A DNA stretch of 64,000 nucleotides, from the NCBI GenBank assembly GCA_965226045.1, contig CBDDBU010000024.1, positions 1-64,000 on the forward strand. The letters are read 5' to 3'. The position numbers and the translations under genes are program-made. This DNA is from CBDDBU01 sp965226045 (lineage in GTDB: Bacteria > Pseudomonadota > Alphaproteobacteria > VGEJ01). This document shows, piece by piece, positions 53,719 through 62,314 of this stretch (position 1 is the first letter of the stretch; every line of letters starts with the position of its first letter). Under the pieces are notes generated by a model. It searched no databases. It saw nothing but the letters and a program-made list of their open reading frames with translations, and had not been told where the DNA came from.

Positions 53719-54739
53719 GATCGGAACGGGGCCGCGTAACCAGTGGTCGGCGGGTGGCAAGATACCACAACAGCGCCAGCGTCATCGCACCGCCGACAAT
53801 CAGCCAAGTGAGCCGCTGGGCGGAGAGGACGGTGCTCAGAATCGCCAGCGCGATCAGGCCGAGGTTTGCGGTCAGGATCGCCCGCGTGACCAGATCGTGG
53901 CGGCCGAACGCCCGCGCCGCGCGCTGGTAATAGTGATCGACGTGGGCGCGCCACACCGGCTCGCCGCACGCCAGCCTGCGCGCCAGCGTCACGGTCGCGT
54001 CGGCGAGGTAATAGAGCGGCAACAACAACGCCGCCGCCCACTGCCCCGAGGCGGCCAGCGACAGCAACAGCCACCCGACCCAGAAGCCAAGCGGGACGCT
54101 GCCGACGTCGCCGAGGAAGATGCGCGCCGGGTGCCGATTCCACCACAAGAACCCGAGCGCCGCAGCGGCCAGGCACGGCGCGACGTAGGCGAGATCCGGA
54201 CGGCTCTCGGCGAGGACCAGGACGACGAACGCGCCGAACCCGATCGCCACCGTCTCGAGGCCGGCGATCCCATCAATACCATCCATGAAGTTGTAGAGAT
54301 TGACGAACCACAGCCACACTAACGCCGCGAGCACGCGATCGAGCGCCGGCCCGAGAAGCCCCTGGAACACCAGGGCCTCGGTTGGCAACGCCCACAGGCC
54401 CACGGCGACGGCGGCCGCTTGGGCGGCGAGGCGCGGCAGCACCGGCAGTCCGCGCAGGTCGTCGACGAACGAAACGGCGGCGAGGGCGAGGCCGAGGCCG
54501 AGCACGATCAAGATCTCGGGCGCTACTAGCGCGCTCGTGGCGATGCCCCACAGCCACGCGGCCGCGATGGCGACCACGACCGCCAGTCCACCGCCGCGCG
54601 GGGTCGGCGCCGCGTGGGACGAGCGCACGTTGGGCGTGTCGACCAGGCCCTTCTCGGCAAGCCACCACAAGGCGAGCCGCGTCAGCCCGAAGGCTAGCAC
54701 GAGCGCCAGCATCACCCCCGCCGGCCCGGTCCAGCTCAT
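53708..54739 (-). CDS. WecA/MraY-family undecaprenyl-phosphate sugar transferase
   Basis: 343 residues, about ten TM helices, inner membrane. It transfers a sugar-1-phosphate to undecaprenyl phosphate to start a surface polysaccharide. Family motifs: the early DTPNVRSSHAAPTPRGGGLA, the Mg-binding loop NLYNFMDGIDGIAG and the cytoplasmic PARIFLGDVGSVPLGFWVG. It is closer to the WbpL/WecA glycan-priming branch than to MraY, judging from its place among polysaccharide genes. Overlaps both neighbours (ATGA with the glycosyltransferase upstream), so the operon is tightly coupled. Confidence 0.9.
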   Translation of the reverse strand: MSWTGPAGVMLALVLAFGLTRLALWWLAEKGLVDTPNVRSSHAAPTPRGGGLAVVVAIAAAWLWGIATSALVAPEILIVLGLGLALAAVSFVDDLRGLPVLPRLAAQAAAVAVGLWALPTEALVFQGLLGPALDRVLAALVWLWFVNLYNFMDGIDGIAGLETVAIGFGAFVVLVLAESRPDLAYVAPCLAAAALGFLWWNRHPARIFLGDVGSVPLGFWVGWLLLSLAASGQWAAALLLPLYYLADATVTLARRLACGEPVWRAHVDHYYQRAARAFGRHDLVTRAILTANLGLIALAILSTVLSAQRLTWLIVGGAMTLALLWYLATRRPLVTRPRSDHAA

Positions 54740-55920
54740 TGACGGCTCCCCTCGATCACATGCGCCGCATGGGTTGGCATCAGCGCACGATAGAGCGCGA
54801 GGGTTTCGCCGACGAACCGCTCGACGGTGAATTTACTGGTGGCGATCTCGCGACCGCGCGCCCCGAGCTTCGCGCGCAAGGCGCCATCGGCGATCAGTCG
54901 CCCGAGCGCCACGGCGGTCGCGGCGCCGTCGCGGGCCGGGACCAGCAGGCCGTTCTCGCCATCGCGCACGATCTCGCGACAACCGGGCACGTCGGTCGTG
55001 ACCACCGGCCGGGCGCAGGCGGCGGCCTCGATCAACACTCTCGGCAACCCCTCCATATATGAGGGCATGCAGACGACGTGAGCCTGGGCGAGCACGCTCG
55101 CCATGTCCTCGCGAAAGCCCCACCACTCGACATCGCCGGTCGCCTCCCAGCCGCGGATGGTCGGTTCGCCGATGTCGGTCGGGTTCTCAGGATCGGTGCG
55201 ACCGACCAGTACGAAGCGGGCGGCCACGCCCTGGCGGCGGAGGATGCCGGCCGCCGCGACGAACTCGCGCACGCCCTTGTCGCCGATGACGCGGGCCGGA
55301 AACATGACCACGACCGGACCGTCCGGCTCCGGCGTCGCGCGAAAACACGCGGTATCGACGCCACAGCCCTTGATCATCACGGTGATGGCCTGATCGACAA
55401 GGCCCTCGCGGAGGAACAGCGCGAGGTCGTCGGGGTTCTGGAACACGGCGCGGGCGCGCCGGTGGCCGAGCGCGAAACGGTAGAGCCGCTTGATGATGGC
55501 GCGCTGCATCGCCGTCCTCGCGCCCGGCTTCAGGAACAGGTAACCGAGCCCGGTCACCGCGAGCACCGCCGCCGGTACGCCGAGCAGGCGCGCGACCAAT
55601 CCGCCGAAGATCACCGGCTTGAGGCTGACCGCGTGCACCAGGTCCGGCCGCAACGCGCCGATCAGCCGCGCCAACGCGACGATCAGGCGCAGCTCGCCGC
55701 CGAGCGCGCGATTGCCGCGCCGCAGCGGGATGTCGTGACAGTGGACGCCAAGTGCGCGAATCTCCGCCACCGGCCGATCCTCGAACGGCACCGCCACGTG
55801 CACGTCATAGCCGGCCGCGCGCGCCGCGCGGGCAAGGCTGAGCCGGTGGGTGACGAAGAAGGGCGCGTCGGCGACCAGGAACAACAGGCGCCGGCGGCCG
55901 TCCGAGGGCGCGCGCGTCAT
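54736..55920 (-). CDS. Glycosyltransferase family 4
   Basis: 394 residues with the GT-B fold. The N-terminal lobe carries RRLLFLVADAPFFVTHRLSL and DLVHAVSLKPVIFGGLVARL. The C-terminal GT1 lobe carries VVVMFPARVIGDKGVREFVA, VLVGRTDPENP and the donor-binding E-x7-E region in PSYMEGLPRVLIEAAACARP followed by VVTTDVPGCREI. It would add a sugar to the lipid-linked intermediate begun by the WecA-like protein. First gene of the minus-strand operon, divergent from the UDP-sugar dehydrogenase. Donor and acceptor are unknown. Confidence 0.92.
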   Translation of the reverse strand: MTRAPSDGRRRLLFLVADAPFFVTHRLSLARAARAAGYDVHVAVPFEDRPVAEIRALGVHCHDIPLRRGNRALGGELRLIVALARLIGALRPDLVHAVSLKPVIFGGLVARLLGVPAAVLAVTGLGYLFLKPGARTAMQRAIIKRLYRFALGHRRARAVFQNPDDLALFLREGLVDQAITVMIKGCGVDTACFRATPEPDGPVVVMFPARVIGDKGVREFVAAAGILRRQGVAARFVLVGRTDPENPTDIGEPTIRGWEATGDVEWWGFREDMASVLAQAHVVCMPSYMEGLPRVLIEAAACARPVVTTDVPGCREIVRDGENGLLVPARDGAATAVALGRLIADGALRAKLGARGREIATSKFTVERFVGETLALYRALMPTHAAHVIEGSRQ

Positions 55921-56033
55921 GCCGGGCGGATCATAGTCGCTTGGCCCCGCGCCGCCACCTTGGCGTGACCCCTGTCATTGACAACGGCGCGACCCGCCCA
56001 TACCAGAGGCACCTGCCAAGGGAGCGAGCTATC

Positions 56034-57299
56034 ATGACAACAGTCACGCCAATCTCCGTCGTCGGACTCGGCTACGTCGGCTTACCGCTGGCGGTCGCGC
56101 TGGCGCGCCATCATCGCGTGATCGGCTTCGATATCGACTCCGATCGCGTCGCCGAAATTGGCCGGGGCGAGGACCGGACCGACGAGATCGAGTCGGCCGC
56201 CCTCCTCGACTCCAGCCTGCGCGCCACCACCACGCCCGAAGACATGGCCGGCTCCGAGATATTCATCGTCACCGTGCCGACGCCCATCGATGCCGACAAA
56301 CGACCCAACCTCGGCCCCGTCGAGGCCGCCTGTCGGACCGTCGCCCCGCATTTGCGCGCGGGCGCCATCGTCGTGTTGGAAAGCACCGTCTACCCCGGCG
56401 TCACGGAGGATATTTGCGGGCCGATCTTGGCCGCCGGCTCGGGCCTCGAGTGCGGCCGAGATTTCTTCCTCGGCTACTCGCCCGAACGTATCAACCCCGG
56501 CGACCGCGAACACACCGTCGATCGCATCACCAAGGTGGTCGCCGGCCAAACCCCTGAAGTCGCCGAGCGGCTCGGCCGCGTCTACGGCGCCATCAACGGC
56601 GGCTTGGTGTTCCTGGCCCGTGACATCAAGACCGCCGAGGCCGCCAAGGTGATCGAGAACGCCCAGCGCGACATCAACATCGCCTTCATCAACGAAGCGG
56701 CGATGATCTTTCATAGGCTCGACGTGTCGGTATACGACGTTCTGGAGGCGGCCGGCACCAAATGGAACTTCCTGCCCTTCAAGCCGGGCCTGGTCGGCGG
56801 CCACTGCATCGGCGTCGATCCCTTCTACCTGGCCCACCGCGCCACCGAGCTTGGCCACGACCCCGAGGTGATCCTGGCCGGTCGGCGCATCAACGACGGC
56901 ATGGGCGACTTCATTGCCGCCGAGCTCGATCGTCGGATCGACGCGGCCGCGCGGGTGCTGGTACTCGGCCTGACCTTCAAAGAAAATGTCCCCGACCTGC
57001 GCAACGCCAAGGTCATCGACCTCATCGATGGGCTGAAAACGCGGGGCCACCGGGTCGATGTCCACGATCCCGTCGCCGACCCGGCCGACGCCGCTCAGTG
57101 TGGGATCGAGCTTCTCCCGACGCTCGACGGGCTCACGGGCTACGACTGCCTGATCGGCGCGGTCTCGCACAACGCCTTTCGGGCGCTCGACGTCGACGCC
57201 TTCGCGGCGCTGCTGACGTCGCGCGGCCTGCTCGCCGACGTCCAGGGCATGTGGCGCAACCTCGAGCTACCCAACCCCATGCGCCGCTGGCAGCTCTAG
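56034..57299 (+). CDS. UDP-N-acetyl-sugar 6-dehydrogenase (TviB/WbpA-like)
   Basis: 421 residues from the ATG at 56034 (GGAG about 9 nt upstream); the ORF's earlier start at 55941 lies in the divergent promoter region. It oxidises a UDP-HexNAc to the uronate for capsule or O-antigen. NAD-binding SVVGLGYVGLPLAVALARH, middle motif YSPERINPGDREHTV, NAQRDINIAFINEAAMIF and the nucleophilic Cys in VGGHCIGVDPFYLAHRA are all present. The C-terminal domain has LGLTFKENVPDLRNAKV. The NAQRDINIAF sequence favours the TviB/WbpA branch over UDP-glucose dehydrogenase. Functionally linked with the divergent glycan operon. Confidence 0.92.
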   Translation: MTTVTPISVVGLGYVGLPLAVALARHHRVIGFDIDSDRVAEIGRGEDRTDEIESAALLDSSLRATTTPEDMAGSEIFIVTVPTPIDADKRPNLGPVEAACRTVAPHLRAGAIVVLESTVYPGVTEDICGPILAAGSGLECGRDFFLGYSPERINPGDREHTVDRITKVVAGQTPEVAERLGRVYGAINGGLVFLARDIKTAEAAKVIENAQRDINIAFINEAAMIFHRLDVSVYDVLEAAGTKWNFLPFKPGLVGGHCIGVDPFYLAHRATELGHDPEVILAGRRINDGMGDFIAAELDRRIDAAARVLVLGLTFKENVPDLRNAKVIDLIDGLKTRGHRVDVHDPVADPADAAQCGIELLPTLDGLTGYDCLIGAVSHNAFRALDVDAFAALLTSRGLLADVQGMWRNLELPNPMRRWQL

Positions 57300-57312
57300 A
57301 TCCGTTCGCCCG

Positions 57313-57864
57313 CTAATCGCTCTCGAGGTAGCCGATGAAGGGGAGTTCGCGGAAATAGTGCGCATAGTCGAGGCCGTAGCCGACGACGAAGCGGTCGGGG
57401 CAGTCGAAGCCGACGAAATCGGCCTCGATATCAGTCTCACGTTTGCCGCGCTTGTCGAGCAGTACGCAAAGCTCGACTCGCGCCGCGCCGCGGGAAAATA
57501 GGCGGTCGCGCGCGAAAGCCACGGTGCGGCCGGATTCAAGAATGTCGTCGATCAGCAGGACAGAGCGCCCCGCGATGCGGTCGGCGAGGTCGCGGGTGAC
57601 GGCGACGGCGCCCGAACTCGTGGTGCTCGCCCGTTAACTTGCGAGGGTCATGAAGTCGATCTGGGGCCGCATACCGGCGTGGTGGAGGGCGCGGATCAGA
57701 TCGGCCGCGAACACGAAGCTACCCTTGAGGATAGCGGCGAGCAGCACGTCCTCGCCGATCGCGGCGGCGATCTCGGTGGCGAGCCGGTGAACCTGCGCCT
57801 CGATCTCGGCGGCCGAGAACAGGATCTCGATCCGTCGGTCGGTGATGGCCGCCGCTTCGCTCAT
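57313..57864 (-). pseudogene. hpt: Hypoxanthine phosphoribosyltransferase with in-frame stop
   Basis: A purine salvage enzyme of normal total length (about 183 codons) interrupted by one TAA at 57634-57636, in the same frame. Before it: RRIEILFSAAEIEAQVHRLA, LLAAILKGSFVFAADLIRAL and PQIDFMTLAS. After it: ASTTSSGAVAVTRDLADRIA, the PRPP-binding LLIDDILESGRTVAFA and FVGFDCPDRFVVGYGLDYA. The stop falls where the flexible-loop Ser-Tyr-Gly of hpt enzymes is expected (AGT TAC GGG becomes AGT TAA CGG), so the Tyr codon has become a stop. It is divergent from ureE across 83 bp. Confidence 0.85.
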
Positions 57865-57947
57865 GCCTGCCCCGTCCGGCCCACGCCCGGCCCACGCCGG
57901 GGCCCGAGCATAACATCGCGGGCCGGCGACGATGCTATGCTCGGCCC

Positions 57948-58400
57948 ATGTTGCGGTTGAATGGCATTGTCGGGTTTGCTAGCGATGCGGCGCTCGCCGA
58001 GCCGCTGCATGGGCTGGGCCATCGCGGCGCCATCGAGTACTTGCTGCTCGACCGCGATGACACCCTGCGCCACCGCCTGCGCGCGGTCACCGACAAGGGC
58101 ACCGAATGCGTGATCAGTCTCGCGCGCAGCGAGCGCCTCGGCGAGGGGGCGGTGCTGCTGATCGAGGACGAGCGCGCCATCGTCGTCCGGATGAAGGAAG
58201 AGGACTGGCTCGCGCTCCAGCCCGCCCACGCGGCGGCCGCGCTGGAGCTTGGCTACCACGCCGGCAACCTGCACTGGCGGGTGCGCTTCGAGGGCGAGGT
58301 GCTGCTGGTCGCGCGCGAGGGGCCCGAACAGGCCTATCTCGATCGCGTCCAGCCGTTCCTCGACGATGGGCGGGTGCGCAAGGTGGAGCGCGATGGCTGA
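57948..58400 (+). CDS. ureE: Urease accessory nickel chaperone UreE
   Basis: 150 residues. UreE delivers nickel to the urease activation complex. The N-terminal peptide-binding domain carries LLLDRDDTLRHRLRAVTDKG and the C-terminal metal-binding domain carries ALELGYHAGNLHWRVRFEGE, containing the dimer-interface His. There is no His-rich C-terminal tail, so storage capacity is probably small, as in many UreE proteins. It opens the plus-strand urease operon and overlaps ureF by eight bases (stop at 58398-58400, ureF ATG at 58393). Confidence 0.9.
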   Translation: MLRLNGIVGFASDAALAEPLHGLGHRGAIEYLLLDRDDTLRHRLRAVTDKGTECVISLARSERLGEGAVLLIEDERAIVVRMKEEDWLALQPAHAAAALELGYHAGNLHWRVRFEGEVLLVAREGPEQAYLDRVQPFLDDGRVRKVERDG

Positions 58401-59093
58401 TGCAGCCGACCTGCTGGCGGTCCTGCAGCACGGCGATTCGTTCTTCCCGAGCGGCGCGATCTCATTTTCCTGGGGGCTCGAGACACTGCATGCCGACGGC
58501 GCGGTCACCACGGCCGAGACGTTGTCGCGGTTCGTGCGCGGGCAGATCGAACAGCGCTGGGCGTGCTGCGATCACCCGGCGCTGGCGTGGGCCCATCGTG
58601 CCGGCGATGACCTCGACGCGGTGGCGGCGGTGGACGGCGAGCTCGAGGCGTTGGCGCTGCCGGCCGAGCTGCGCTCGGGCTCGCGGCGCGCCGGCGCGGC
58701 GTTGCTCGGTGTACACGCGCGCCTGGGCGGCGGCCGGGCGGCGGCCTATCGCGAGCGGGTTTTGGACGACCGCGATGTGGCCCAGCTCCGGGCCGTGGGT
58801 CACCTCGCCGTGGTCCAGGGGCTGGTGCTGGGCGCCGCTGGCCTCACCGAGGGCGGGGCGGCGGCGGTGTCGGCGCATGCACTGGCGACGGGTCTGGTCG
58901 GCGCCGGCTTGAGGCTCGGCATCGTCGGCCACCTGGACGCGCAGCGCATTCTGGCGGGCCTCCGTCCAACGCTGGCCCGGCTCCTCGAAACGCCGCCGCC
59001 CGCGCGGCTGTCGTCGTTCAGCCCCCAGGCCGACATCGCGATGATGCGCTGTTGCGCCACGAGAGACAATCGCCCCGGCTGTTCGCGAACTGA
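58393..59093 (+). CDS. ureF: Urease accessory protein UreF, 3' frameshift fusing it to ureAB
   Basis: The ATG at 58393 starts a typical UreF: LLAVLQHGDSFFPSGAISFS, WGLETLHADGAV, RFVRGQIEQRW and FSPQADIAMMR. UreF joins UreD and UreG in loading nickel into urease. The expected C-terminus, RHERQSPRLFAN followed by TGA at 59091-59093, is present but out of frame. Eight bases, TGTTGCGC at 59050-59057, sit between ATGATGCGC and CACGAG, and removing them restores the gene. As it stands the frame misses that stop and continues through the intergenic gap in frame with ureAB to 59883, giving a potential 496-residue UreF-UreAB fusion. Confidence 0.85.
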
Positions 59094-59181
59094 GACGGCG
59101 CATCGAGAATCTCCCGCGGCCTCGTGCCGGGCGCCGGGCTGTCCTACACTCTTGAGCCTGGCCAATGAGGGGAGGCCCACA

Positions 59182-59883
59182 ATGTATCTCACACCGACCG
59201 AGCTCGAGCGCCTGACGATCTTCTCGGCCGCCGAACTCGCCCGCCGCCACCGCGAGCGCGGGCTCAAGCTCAGCCACCCGGAGGCCATCGCCCTGATCTG
59301 TGACGAACTGCTGATGGCCGCCCGCGCGGGCCGGCCGCTGGCCGAGCTGATGGGCTGGGGCGCTAGCCTGCTGACGACCGATGACGTAATGCCCGGCGTC
59401 GCCGAGCTGATCCCGATGATCCAGGTCGAAGGGATGTTCCCGGACGGGGCCAAGATGATTTCGGTCCACGACCCCATTCGGCCGGGCACCGAAACCCAGC
59501 CGGAGGGCGCGGCCAGCCGACCCGGCGAGGTCATCACCCCGGACGGCGAGATTGAGATCAATGTCGGCGGGCGTAAGGCGAGCGTTGCCGTGCTCAACAC
59601 GGGTGATCGCGCCATCCACGTCGCCAGCCATTTCCATTTCTTCGAGGCCAACAAGGCGCTTGAGTTCGACCGCGCCGCCGCTTTCGGTATGCGCCTCGAT
59701 ATCCCGTCGGGCGACACGCTACGCTTCGACCCTGGGCAGAGCCGCGAGGTCGAGCTGACGGCGATCGCCGGTAGCGGCGAGGTCACCGGCCTCAACAACC
59801 TGACCAACGGCTCGATCCATTCGACGGCGACCAAGAAAGCGGCGCTCGACCGCGCCCGCGCGCGCGGCTTCAAGGGCGCCTAA
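59182..59883 (+). CDS. ureAB: Urease gamma-beta fused subunit
   Basis: 233 residues from the ATG at 59182 with a strong GAGGGGAGG upstream, so it can be translated on its own. Residues about 1-100 are the gamma subunit (YLTPTELERLTIFSAAELAR, HPEAIALICDELLMAARAGR, VMPGVAELIPMIQVEGMFPD). Residues about 115-230 are the beta subunit (GEVITPDGEIEINVGGRKAS, VASHFHFFEANKALEFDRAA, FGMRLDIPSGDTLRFDPG). Gamma-beta fusions are known, for example in Helicobacter (there named UreA). The frame is also open upstream into ureF owing to the ureF frameshift. Confidence 0.9.
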   Translation: MYLTPTELERLTIFSAAELARRHRERGLKLSHPEAIALICDELLMAARAGRPLAELMGWGASLLTTDDVMPGVAELIPMIQVEGMFPDGAKMISVHDPIRPGTETQPEGAASRPGEVITPDGEIEINVGGRKASVAVLNTGDRAIHVASHFHFFEANKALEFDRAAAFGMRLDIPSGDTLRFDPGQSREVELTAIAGSGEVTGLNNLTNGSIHSTATKKAALDRARARGFKGA

Positions 59884-59895
59884 CGGGAGGCAAAC

Positions 59896-61605
59896 ATGGC
59901 GAGCATCAGTCGCAAGGAATATGCGCAAGCCTACGGGCCGACCACCGGCGACAAGGTGCGGCTTGGCGACACCTCGCTGTTGGCCGAGGTCGAGCATGAC
60001 CACGCCGTCTATGGCGAGGAGTGCAAGGTCGGCGTCGGCAAGACGCTGCGCGACGGCATGGGGTTCGCGGCCTCGGCCGACGCGGCCGGCGGCGCGCTGG
60101 ACATCATCATCGAGAACGCGTTGCTGATCGACCCGATCCAGGGCGTCGTGAAGTGCGACATCGGCATTCGCAATGGCCTGTTCGCCGGCATCGGCAAGGG
60201 CGGCAATCCGACCATCATGGCCGGCGTCGATCACTTCATGGTGTGTGGCCCTGGCACCAAGGTGATCAACGGCGCCGGCCTGATCGCGACGCCGGGCGGG
60301 ATTGACGTGCACACCCACTACATCAGCCCAAACCAATGTGAGGCCGCGCTGTCGAGCGGGCTGACGACGATGATCGGCTCGTGCCTCGGCCCCTTTTTCG
60401 CGATCGATTCGGGCGGCCCCAATCACCTCCACCTGATGTTGCAAGCAGCCGAGGCCTTCCCGCTCAACTTCGGCTTCTTCGGCAACGGCAGCACCCACAA
60501 ACCTCACCCCATCGTCGAGCACATGGCGGCTGGGGCGATTGGCGTGAAGATCCACGAGGACTACGGGGCGATGCCGGCGACCATCGAGTGCGCGCTCGGC
60601 GTCGCCGATGAGTACGACTTCCAGGTCCAGCTCCACACCGACACCTTGAACGAAGCCGGCTATTTCGAGAGCACCATGGACGCCATCGCCGGGCGCACGA
60701 TTCACATGTATCACACCGAAGGCGCAGGCGGCGGGCACGCGCCCGACATTATCCGCTGCAACGGTGAGCCCAACTGCCTGCCCTCGTCGACCAACCCGAC
60801 CAACCCCTACACCGTGAACGCCTTCGACGAGCACCTCGACATGGTGATGACGGCGCACCAGATGAACCCGAACGTGCCCTCCGATGTGCTGTTGGCCGAG
60901 AGCCGGGTGCGCGGCCAGACCATGGGCGCCGAGGATGTGCTGCACGATCTCGGCGCGATCTCGATGTTTGGCTCCGACAGCCAGGGCATGGGGCGCATCA
61001 ACGAGGTGATCTCGCGCTGCTGGCAGCTCGCCAGCAAGATGAAGGACCAGCGTGGCCGCCTGCCCGAGGACACCACCGCCGATGCCGACAATGGCCGCAT
61101 CATGCGCTACATCGCGAAATACACGATCAACGCGGCGCGCACGTTCGGCATCGACGACTACATCGGCTCGGTCGAGCGCGGCAAGATGGCCGATCTGGTG
61201 ATGTGGCGGCCGAGCCTGTTTGGCATGAAGCCCGACCTGGTGGTCAAGGGCGGCTTCGTGACCTGGGGCTCCACCGGCGACGGCGCCGCCTGTCTGCACA
61301 CCTGCGAGCCCCGGATCGAGCGGCCGCAGTGGGGCGCCTTCGGCCTGGCGACCCAGGCGGTGAGCGCGACGTTCGCCAACCGGCTCGCGCTCGAGGCCGA
61401 CGTAGCCGGCAAACTCGGCCTCCGGAAGCCGATGCTGCTCGCCTACGGCACCCGCAAGCTCACCAAGCATCACATGCTTCACAACAACGCCTGCCCCCAC
61501 ATCGAGGTCAATCCCGAGACCTTCGATGTCTACGCCGATGGCGTGCTCGCGATGTGCGACCCGATTTCGAGCGTGACCATGGGCCAGAAGTATTTTCTGC
61601 GATGA
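59896..61605 (+). CDS. ureC: Urease alpha (catalytic) subunit, divergent flap
   Basis: 569 residues, full length, 12 bp after ureAB. The nickel site is complete: H139 and H141 in GGIDVHTHYISPNQ, the carbamylated Lys K218 and H220 in GVKIHEDYGAMPATI, H247 in LHTDTLNEAG, H273 in MYHTEGAGGGHAPDI and D361 in GSDSQGMG. In the mobile flap the usual VCHHLD reads TAHQMN: the flap Cys (C319 in Klebsiella) is Ala320, the catalytic His is kept as H321, and the next His is Gln. The region normally containing GTNATT reads GPFFAIDSGGPN. It thus belongs to a divergent urease branch; hydrolysis of urea is likely but not certain. Confidence 0.88.
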   Translation: MASISRKEYAQAYGPTTGDKVRLGDTSLLAEVEHDHAVYGEECKVGVGKTLRDGMGFAASADAAGGALDIIIENALLIDPIQGVVKCDIGIRNGLFAGIGKGGNPTIMAGVDHFMVCGPGTKVINGAGLIATPGGIDVHTHYISPNQCEAALSSGLTTMIGSCLGPFFAIDSGGPNHLHLMLQAAEAFPLNFGFFGNGSTHKPHPIVEHMAAGAIGVKIHEDYGAMPATIECALGVADEYDFQVQLHTDTLNEAGYFESTMDAIAGRTIHMYHTEGAGGGHAPDIIRCNGEPNCLPSSTNPTNPYTVNAFDEHLDMVMTAHQMNPNVPSDVLLAESRVRGQTMGAEDVLHDLGAISMFGSDSQGMGRINEVISRCWQLASKMKDQRGRLPEDTTADADNGRIMRYIAKYTINAARTFGIDDYIGSVERGKMADLVMWRPSLFGMKPDLVVKGGFVTWGSTGDGAACLHTCEPRIERPQWGAFGLATQAVSATFANRLALEADVAGKLGLRKPMLLAYGTRKLTKHHMLHNNACPHIEVNPETFDVYADGVLAMCDPISSVTMGQKYFLR

Positions 61606-61669
61606 GATGGGGACCTGGGATGACGTGGCGGCCCGCGACGATGGGCGCACCCAGGGTGATGGGGCGGTC

Positions 61670-62305
61670 ATGAGTGCGCTGGAACGAGCGTCGGGGGCGA
61701 GCGCCGCTCGGGTCGGCATCGGCGGCCCGGTCGGCTCCGGCAAGACGGCGCTGATCGAGCGTCTGATCCCCGCCTTCGCTGCGCGTGGCACTGAACTCGC
61801 CATCATCACCAACGACCTGGTGACGCAAGAGGACGCCGAACGCCTGCGCCGGGGCAACTTGATCGCGCCCGAACGGGTGGCGGCGGTCGAGGCCGGCGCC
61901 TGTCCGCACACCGTGATCCGCGAGGACCCGACCCTCAACATCGAGGCGGCGGAACTGCTGGAACGGCGCTTCGCCCCGCTCGATCTTATCATCATCGAGA
62001 GCGGCGGCGACAATCTGGCCTCGACCTTCTCGCTCGACCTGGTCGACTACTGGCTGTTCGTGATCGATGTGGCCGGCGGCGACGACATTCCGCGCAAAAA
62101 GGGACCGGGGGTGGTGCGCAGCGATCTTCTGGTCATCAACAAGGTCGACCTCGCACCCTACGTCGGCGTCGATATCGCGCGCATGACGGCGGAGGCCGAG
62201 GCGGTGCGGGGGGGGCGGCCGGTGCTGCTCACCAACTGTCCGAGCGGCGCCGGCATCGAAGCCGTGGTGGCCCGCATCGCCCGCGATGTCCTCTTCGATG
62301 AGTGA
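61670..62305 (+). CDS. ureG: Urease accessory GTPase UreG
   Basis: 211 residues from the ATG at 61670 (MSALERASG); the in-frame ORF reaches back to 61607 just after ureC but lacks family residues there. SIMIBI-class GTPase: P-loop GIGGPVGSGKTALIERL, metal-binding Cys-Pro-His in EAGACPHTVIREDPTLNIEA, the IIESGGDNLASTFS switch segment and the G4 motif VINKVDLAPYVG. UreG hydrolyses GTP to drive nickel insertion together with UreD and UreF. Intact. Confidence 0.92.
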   Translation: MSALERASGASAARVGIGGPVGSGKTALIERLIPAFAARGTELAIITNDLVTQEDAERLRRGNLIAPERVAAVEAGACPHTVIREDPTLNIEAAELLERRFAPLDLIIIESGGDNLASTFSLDLVDYWLFVIDVAGGDDIPRKKGPGVVRSDLLVINKVDLAPYVGVDIARMTAEAEAVRGGRPVLLTNCPSGAGIEAVVARIARDVLFDE

Positions 62306-62314
62306 TGCCGGTCG

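Noticed and set aside
59719..62013. 764-codon minus-strand open frame opposite ureC and ureG
   Set aside because: Antisense shadow of ureC. Composition is biased and no domain is recognisable.
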